Shown here: positions 59,604-64,000 of the stretch, one piece after another
How the letters are laid out: each line of letters starts with the position of its first letter
Position numbering within the stretch: the first letter of the stretch is position 1
Source of the DNA: Herbidospora sakaeratensis
GTDB lineage: Bacteria; Actinomycetota; Actinomycetes; Streptosporangiales; Streptosporangiaceae
Assembly: GCF_001570525.1 (NCBI RefSeq)
Contig: NZ_BBXC01000018.1
Span: 133,950 to 197,949, forward strand
Reading direction: 5' to 3'
Length of the DNA: 64,000 nt
Translations under genes and position numbers: made by a program
The notes under the pieces: generated by a model
What the model was told of the DNA's origin: nothing
What the model saw: only the letters and a program-made list of their open reading frames with translations
The model's database searches: none

Positions 59604-60450
59604 TTCTCGTCCTCCGCGAGACGACCGCCTGGGCCAGCAGCAGCACCACCGTGACCACGACCATGACCAGCGCGATCGTGGCGCCGAAGGGCCAGTCGCG
59701 GGCCTTGAGGAACTGGTCGCGGATCAGGTTGCCCACCATGATCGCCTTTCCGCCGCCGAGGATCTCCGGCACGACGAAGTTCCCGAAACTGGGCACGAAC
59801 ACGAGCACGGCCCCGATCAGCGCGGACGGCAGCGTCAACGGCAGCGTGACGCTGAAGAACGTGCGGACCGGAGAGGCGCCCAGGTTGGCGCTGGCCTCCC
59901 GCAGGCGCGGGTCGAGCCGCTCGACCGCCGAGTAGATCGGCAGGATCATGAGCGACAGGTAGCCGTAGAGCAGGCCGACGACCACGGTGCCCCGGTTGTA
60001 GAGCAGTTCGAGCGGTTTGTCGATCAGGCCGATGCCGGTGAGCGCCTCGTTGACCAGGCCCGGACCACTGAGCAGGATCGTCCAGGCGTACATCCGGATC
60101 AGGAAGTTCGTCCAGAACGGCAACATGACGGCCAGCAGCGCGATCGTCTTCCACTTCGGCGGAAGCTGCGCGATGGCGTATGCCGTCGGATAGCCGATCA
60201 GCAGTGCCAGCACCGTCACCAGGCCCGCGACGACCAGGCTGTCCTGGATCACGTTCAGGTAGAGCGGCTGGAACAGCCTGCTGAAGTTGGCGGTGGTGAA
60301 CTCGTAGACCACTCCACCGAAACGACCGCGCTGGAAGAACATGGTGCTGAGCATGAGCAGCATCGGCACCACGGCCAGCAGCGTCAACATGATCAGCCCA
60401 GGTCCGAGGAAGATCAACCGCGCGAGGTTCGAACCTCGCCCACGCGACAT
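59596..60450 (-). CDS. potB: Polyamine ABC permease PotB
   Basis: A 284-residue permease with six helices; WTNFLIRMYAWTILLSGPGLVN and the EAA loop LREASANLGASPVRTFFSVTLPLT identify PotB. GRGSNLARLIFLGPG starts the protein. First gene of potBCA; no potD-like binding-protein gene lies before or after it. Confidence 0.93.
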   Translation of the reverse strand: MSRGRGSNLARLIFLGPGLIMLTLLAVVPMLLMLSTMFFQRGRFGGVVYEFTTANFSRLFQPLYLNVIQDSLVVAGLVTVLALLIGYPTAYAIAQLPPKWKTIALLAVMLPFWTNFLIRMYAWTILLSGPGLVNEALTGIGLIDKPLELLYNRGTVVVGLLYGYLSLMILPIYSAVERLDPRLREASANLGASPVRTFFSVTLPLTLPSALIGAVLVFVPSFGNFVVPEILGGGKAIMVGNLIRDQFLKARDWPFGATIALVMVVVTVVLLLAQAVVSRRTRSA

Positions 60451-60572
60451 ACCGGGCCCCCCTTCTGATGTTTGGCGAGTGTTGCAGGAGACATCAAATT
60501 AGACAAGACTGTGCCGCGCGGGGTGAGCTCTGAGTTTGTGTTTCCAGTTGAACCGACATTCAGGAGAGCGCG

Positions 60573-61661
60573 GTGGAGTCCGCAGACTGGGCGTTGCCGG
60601 GGAACGTCGTCCTGCGCCTCGGCGAGGAGCTTGAGGCGGGTCCCGGGGTGACCGAGCAGGTCCTCCGGAACCTGGGCGCCGCACCGGCGCCCTTCGCGGT
60701 GCGCGAGATGCGCCCGCTGCCGGGCTTCCCGGCGGGAGAACGCGCGATCACCGTCGACCAGACCCACCGGTCGGTGGTCGTGGGCGAGAAGGTGATCGTG
60801 AAGTGGTTCCCCCATCCGTCGGAGGGCCCGCATCCCGGCTTGGAGATGCTGACCCACCTGGCCGAGGCGGGGTTCACGCGCACGGCGGAGCCGTACGCGG
60901 CGATCTTCTGCGGGGCGGCGCTGGCCGGGCTGGCCACGGCGTACCTGCCGGGGGCCCGCGACGGCTGGGAGTGGTGCGCCGAGGAGGCCGCCGCCGGGCG
61001 GACCGCCTTCGCGGCGGAGATCGGCGTCCTGGCGGCCGATCTCCACCTGGCGATGGCGACGCCGTCGGAGGTCGTCGCCGAGCCGGTGCGTCTCATGCCG
61101 GCCACCGACGGCTGGTCGGCGCGGGCCGCGCGGGCGCTCGACGAGGCGCTGGCGCTGACGACCGACGAGACCGACGCGGCCTGGCTGGCCGACCACGTCG
61201 CCGACCTGCGGCGCGAGCTCGCGCCGTTGCAGGTGGCCGGCGAGACGCAGGTGATGCGCGTCCACGGTGATCTGCACGTGGGCCAGATCCTCGAATGGGA
61301 GGGGGGCTTCTCGCTGATCGACTTCGACGGCAACCCGACCGTGCCGGACGCGTCGCCCTACCAGCCGGCCGCCCGCGACCTGGCCCAGCTCGTGATCAGC
61401 GTCGAGAACGCCGGGCAGGTCGCGATCAAACGGCGCGGCGCCGACCCCCAGGCGATCTCGGCCTGGGTGTGGGGGGCGCGCGAGGGGCTGGAGCAGGCGT
61501 ACACGAGACGGCTTGAGGAGGCCGGGCGGGCCGACCTGCTCGACCGTTCGCTGCTGCGGCCGTTCGAGGCCGAGCAGTTGTGCCGGGAGCTCATCTACGC
61601 GGGCCGGTTCCTGGAGCGCTGGCGCTACGCCCCCATGGGCGTGCTGCGGACCTGGTTCTGA
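60573..61661 (+). CDS. Glucosamine kinase-like phosphotransferase (maltokinase fold)
   Basis: A 362-residue aminoglycoside-phosphotransferase-fold kinase. The ATP-binding lysine lies in VVGEKVIVKWFPHP, the catalytic loop is MRVHGDLHVGQILEW (near residue 230) and the metal-binding loop SLIDFDGNPTVP. The sequence pattern around HGDLHVGQ is that of maltokinases and the actinobacterial glucosamine kinases. The coupled SIS-domain gene and lack of a trehalose-synthase neighbour favour glucosamine. GTG at 60573 with AGGAG 6 bases upstream. Confidence 0.8.
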   Translation: MESADWALPGNVVLRLGEELEAGPGVTEQVLRNLGAAPAPFAVREMRPLPGFPAGERAITVDQTHRSVVVGEKVIVKWFPHPSEGPHPGLEMLTHLAEAGFTRTAEPYAAIFCGAALAGLATAYLPGARDGWEWCAEEAAAGRTAFAAEIGVLAADLHLAMATPSEVVAEPVRLMPATDGWSARAARALDEALALTTDETDAAWLADHVADLRRELAPLQVAGETQVMRVHGDLHVGQILEWEGGFSLIDFDGNPTVPDASPYQPAARDLAQLVISVENAGQVAIKRRGADPQAISAWVWGAREGLEQAYTRRLEEAGRADLLDRSLLRPFEAEQLCRELIYAGRFLERWRYAPMGVLRTWF

Positions 61662-61673
61662 GAGGCTGCTGAG

Positions 61674-62615
61674 ATGGACGCCGGAAAGTTCCTCGACGAC
61701 CTGCTGAGGAAGCCCGAGTCGCTCGATCGGCTGGCCGCCGCGCTCGACGCGGGCGGCCTGTTCGACGGCGTGCCCGAAGCCGCGCGGCGGGTGCTGTTCC
61801 TGGGCATGGGCAGTTCCCGGTACGCCGCGCGCGTCGCCGCCCTGCGCCTGCGCGCCCTCGGGGTCGACGCCGCCGCCGACTACGCCTCGGCGGGCCTGGG
61901 CTACCCGCCCGACCCGGCGACCCTGGTCGTGGCCATCTCCGCCACCGGGGGCAGCCGCGAGACCCTCGACGCGGTCGCCCGCCACCGGGGCGGGTCGTTC
62001 GTGGCCGCGCTCACCAACAAGGAGGGCTCGCCGATCACCGAGGGCGCCGACCACGTCATCCCGATGCTGGCCGGACCGGAGGAGGGCGGGGTGGCGTGCC
62101 GGACCTTCCAGCACACCCTCGCCCTGCTGCTCGCCCTGAGCGACCGCGGCATGGACGGCTCTCTGGTCAGACGGGCCGCCGAGGCCACGCAGGACCTGCT
62201 CGACCGGCGCGGCGACTGGCTGCCGGGGGTCATGGAACTGCTCGACGGCCCCCACGGCGTCTACACGATCGCCCCGGCCGAGCGCCTGTCGTCGGCCGAC
62301 CAGTCGGCGCTGATGGTGCGCGAGGGGCCGCGCCGCCAGGCCACCGCCTGCGAGACCGGCGACTGGGCCCATGTCGACGTCTACCTCACCAAGACCTACG
62401 ACTACCGCGCCCTGCTGTTCCCCGGCTCGCCCTACGACGGGCAGGCGATGGAGTGGGTCAGGGAACGGGGTTCCACGGTCGTCACCGTCGGCGGCGAGGT
62501 CGCCGGGCAGGCCGGGAGCGTGCGTTACCGGCATGACGACGATCCCGGCGTCGCGCTCCTCACGGAGACGCTCGTGGCCGAGCTGGTCGCCGCGTCGTGG
62601 TGGGCGCACGGGTAG
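61674..62615 (+). CDS. SIS-domain sugar-phosphate isomerase/deaminase-like protein
   Basis: A 313-residue protein with two SIS domains as in the isomerase half of GlmS. The phosphosugar-binding loops are FLGMGSSRYAARVAALRLRAL (residue 41 on), VVAISATGGSRETLDAV and ALTNKEGSPITEGADHV; the second domain includes AERLSSADQSALMVREGPRRQA and ETGDWAHVDVYL. With the kinase 12 bases upstream, it probably converts glucosamine-6-P to fructose-6-P or a related reaction. Confidence 0.83.
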   Translation: MDAGKFLDDLLRKPESLDRLAAALDAGGLFDGVPEAARRVLFLGMGSSRYAARVAALRLRALGVDAAADYASAGLGYPPDPATLVVAISATGGSRETLDAVARHRGGSFVAALTNKEGSPITEGADHVIPMLAGPEEGGVACRTFQHTLALLLALSDRGMDGSLVRRAAEATQDLLDRRGDWLPGVMELLDGPHGVYTIAPAERLSSADQSALMVREGPRRQATACETGDWAHVDVYLTKTYDYRALLFPGSPYDGQAMEWVRERGSTVVTVGGEVAGQAGSVRYRHDDDPGVALLTETLVAELVAASWWAHG

Positions 62616-62689
62616 GAAAGCTACCGGTGTTCCGGCTCCGCCCGGACCCTAAGTGGCTCAATAGTGACATTCCACACCAATTCATAGAG

Positions 62690-62725
62690 GCCCACCGGGG
62701 CGGGGCGCGATCCGTCCCGGTGGGC
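62690..62725 (+). terminator. Terminator of the kinase-SIS operon
   Basis: GCCCACCGGG and CCCGGTGGGC form a perfect 10-bp stem with a 16-base loop, 74 bases past the SIS stop. Confidence 0.65.
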
Positions 62726-62814
62726 ACAAATCACGCTAATCCCGCACGATTTCCCACTCAAGTGCCAGGTGCGGTGATCCGATATTTCGCCATACCGGTG
62801 AGTCTGTTGCGGTT

Positions 62815-62820
62815 TAGGAT
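62815..62820 (+). promoter_or_regulatory. -10 box, leaderless start of the DUF574 methyltransferase
   Basis: TAGGAT, then 6 bases, then the GTG at 62827; no RBS. Confidence 0.6.
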
Positions 62821-62826
62821 CGCGGC

Positions 62827-63645
62827 GTGACCCTCGAAAAGGCACCCCCCGGCGTCGACCCTCTCACGCCGAGTGTGGCCCGGATGTACGACTACTTCCT
62901 CGGCGGCAAGGACCATTTCGCCGTCGACCGCGAGGCCGCGGAGGCGATCAACGCCATCTCGCCCGACGCGAAGGAACTGGCCCGGGCCAACCGCGAGTTC
63001 CTGGGCCGCGCCGTCCGCCACCTGATCGACCGGGGGGTGCGCCAGTTCCTCGACATCGGGGCGGGCCTGCCCACCCGCGACAACGTCCACGAGGTGGCCC
63101 TCCGGCACGCGCCCGACTGCAAGGTCGTGTACGTCGACAACGACCCCATGGTGCTGGTCCACGCCCGTGCGATCCTGGCCGAAGACCCCGGCGTCATCGT
63201 GGCCGAGGGCGACCTGCGCGAGCCCGCCTGGATCCTCGGCGACCCCGACGTGCGGGCCCACCTCGACTTCTCCCAGCCGGTCGCGGTCCTGATGGTCGCG
63301 GTGCTGCACTTCGTCCCCGACGACGAGGAGGTCCGGCGGCACGTCGCCGGCTTCCGCGACGCCCTGGCCCCCGGCAGCCACCTGGTGATCTCCCACATGA
63401 GCCCCGGCGAGGCGGTCGGCGACGACCTGGCGGCCGGCCGGGAGATCTACGCGAAGAGCTCGGCCGGCGGCCTGGCCTTCCGGACCCACGACGAGGTGCT
63501 GGCGCTGTTCGACGGCTTCACCCTCGACGAGCCGGGGCTGGTCGAGATCGCCGACTGGCGTCCCGACGACCCGGTCGCCCGCGAGCTGACGACGGCGTCG
63601 AGCGGGGCGGTCGGGCTCGCCGGAGTGGGCCGGTTGGATAGCTAA
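62827..63645 (+). CDS. SAM-dependent methyltransferase, DUF574/Methyltransf_19 family
   Basis: A 272-residue protein with all landmarks of the actinobacterial family: PSVARMYDYFLGGKDHFAVDRE at the start, ARANREFLGRAVRHL, motif I FLDIGAGLPT, VVYVDNDPMVLVHARAIL, and AVLMVAVLHFVPDDE. Such genes occur in many copies per genome; the methyl acceptor is unknown. Leaderless GTG start. Its stop codon is part of the next gene's -10 box. Confidence 0.93.
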   Translation: MTLEKAPPGVDPLTPSVARMYDYFLGGKDHFAVDREAAEAINAISPDAKELARANREFLGRAVRHLIDRGVRQFLDIGAGLPTRDNVHEVALRHAPDCKVVYVDNDPMVLVHARAILAEDPGVIVAEGDLREPAWILGDPDVRAHLDFSQPVAVLMVAVLHFVPDDEEVRRHVAGFRDALAPGSHLVISHMSPGEAVGDDLAAGREIYAKSSAGGLAFRTHDEVLALFDGFTLDEPGLVEIADWRPDDPVARELTTASSGAVGLAGVGRLDS

Positions 63646-63648
63646 GAT
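63643..63648 (+). promoter_or_regulatory. -10 box, leaderless start of the terminal MerR gene
   Basis: TAAGAT overlaps the methyltransferase stop (TAA) and lies 7 bases before the GTG at 63656. Confidence 0.5.
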
Positions 63649-63655
63649 ATCCAGC

Positions 63656-64000
63656 GTGCGGATCTCCCAGCTCAGCGAAGCGACCGGCGTGCCCATCCCG
63701 ACCATCAAGTACTACCAGCGGGAAGGGCTCCTACCGCCGGGCGAACAGGCCTCCGCGACCCGTTCGGTGTACGGCGCCCCGCACGTGCGGCGGCTCCGCC
63801 TGATCAGAGCCCTGCTCGAAGTGGGCAAACTGCCCATCTCCTCGATCAGGGCCGTGATCGAGGCGGTGGAGGACGAGTCGAAGGGCGTGCACGAGATGCT
63901 CGGCACCGCCCACTACGCGTTGTCGCCAAAGACCGAACCCGAGGACACCGAGGAGTGGGCCGACGCCCGCGCCATGGTCGACGAACTCATCCGCGAACGC
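63656..64000 (+). CDS. MerR-family regulator, 3' end outside the window
   Basis: 115 codons to the window edge with no stop. The N-terminus RISQLSEATGVPIPTIKYYQREGLL is a MerR helix-turn-helix and VYGAPHVRRLRLIRAL the wing/second helix; a dimerisation helix follows (ISSIRAVIEAVEDES). No Cys in the visible part, so metal sensing is not indicated. The GTG start fits leaderless expression. The effector domain may be missing from view. Confidence 0.85.
   Translation, partial: MRISQLSEATGVPIPTIKYYQREGLLPPGEQASATRSVYGAPHVRRLRLIRALLEVGKLPISSIRAVIEAVEDESKGVHEMLGTAHYALSPKTEPEDTEEWADARAMVDELIRER

Noticed and set aside
1-64000. Mobile elements, CRISPR, prophage, tRNA or rRNA
   Set aside because: No transposase or integrase, no regularly spaced short repeats, and no tRNA- or rRNA-like sequence was recognised by eye.

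Overview
The window is GC-rich actinobacterial chromosome, most likely from the Streptosporangiaceae (Nonomuraea, Streptosporangium or Microbispora type). The evidence is strong G/C at third codon positions, frequent GTG starts, many leaderless genes with a TANNNT box 6-7 bases before the start codon, and typical actinobacterial families (DUF4439, DUF4236, FprA, DUF6986, CU044_5270, Methyltransf_19). The genus is an inference. I see no rRNA, tRNA, CRISPR array, transposase or phage gene, so this reads as ordinary chromosome with metabolic islands.

Layout. 0-9.3 kb: lipoprotein plus ferritin-like DUF4439 gene, DUF4236 gene, prolyl-tRNA synthetase, two unknowns, ferredoxin-NADP reductase, a CitE-like DUF6986 protein, Hsp20 with a HspR-like MerR regulator, CutC and an acetyltransferase. 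9.5-10.8 kb: a GntR regulator and a small protein around three TTGGNACAA boxes. 11.1-19.4 kb: a four-gene envelope or exopolysaccharide operon (GtrA, a GT2/GT-C fusion, a processive GT2, and a large secreted sugar-dehydrogenase-like protein with four lectin-like repeats); three of the four genes carry a rare TTA codon within the first 15 codons. 19.5-28.3 kb: a glyco-cluster with a degenerate and an intact copy of an NAD epimerase, a two-component system, a GT2, a TIGR04282 glycosyltransferase-like protein, a methyltransferase, a membrane-bound molybdopterin oxidoreductase and a GT87-type mannosyltransferase. 28.3-33.8 kb: a NmrA/QorB-like reductase with a HxlR regulator, a lipoprotein, a von Willebrand A protein coupled to a binding-protein-like protein, and a truncated ComB phosphatase.

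33.8-40.3 kb: glutamate decarboxylase, type Ic aspartate aminotransferase, a short threonyl-tRNA synthetase preceded by what looks like a complete threonine-codon attenuator, an SDR, an ATP-grasp protein and two tandem small secreted proteins. 40.4-46.3 kb: GH3 hexosaminidase, PhoD-like phosphatase, TetR/AlkD pair, ECF sigma factor with a CU044_5270 partner. 46.3-53 kb: a chito-oligosaccharide-type operon (binding protein, two permeases, GH20, CBM3-GH16) divergent from a DasR-like GntR gene, with a dre-like operator between them. 53-60.5 kb: polyamine/GABA-type catabolism and uptake (hydrolase, aminoaldehyde dehydrogenase, FAD oxidase, TetR, PotABC without PotD). 60.5-64 kb: glucosamine-kinase-like gene with a SIS-domain partner, a DUF574-type methyltransferase and a MerR gene cut by the window end.

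Functional threads. Amino-sugar recovery recurs between 40 and 62.6 kb (GH3, GH20, ABC importer, DasR-like regulator, GlcN kinase, SIS enzyme). The two glyco-clusters point to surface polysaccharide production. The most notable regulatory feature is the thrS leader: a leaderless 16-residue peptide with three consecutive Thr codons, then a 14-bp terminator hairpin, then an RBS and thrS.
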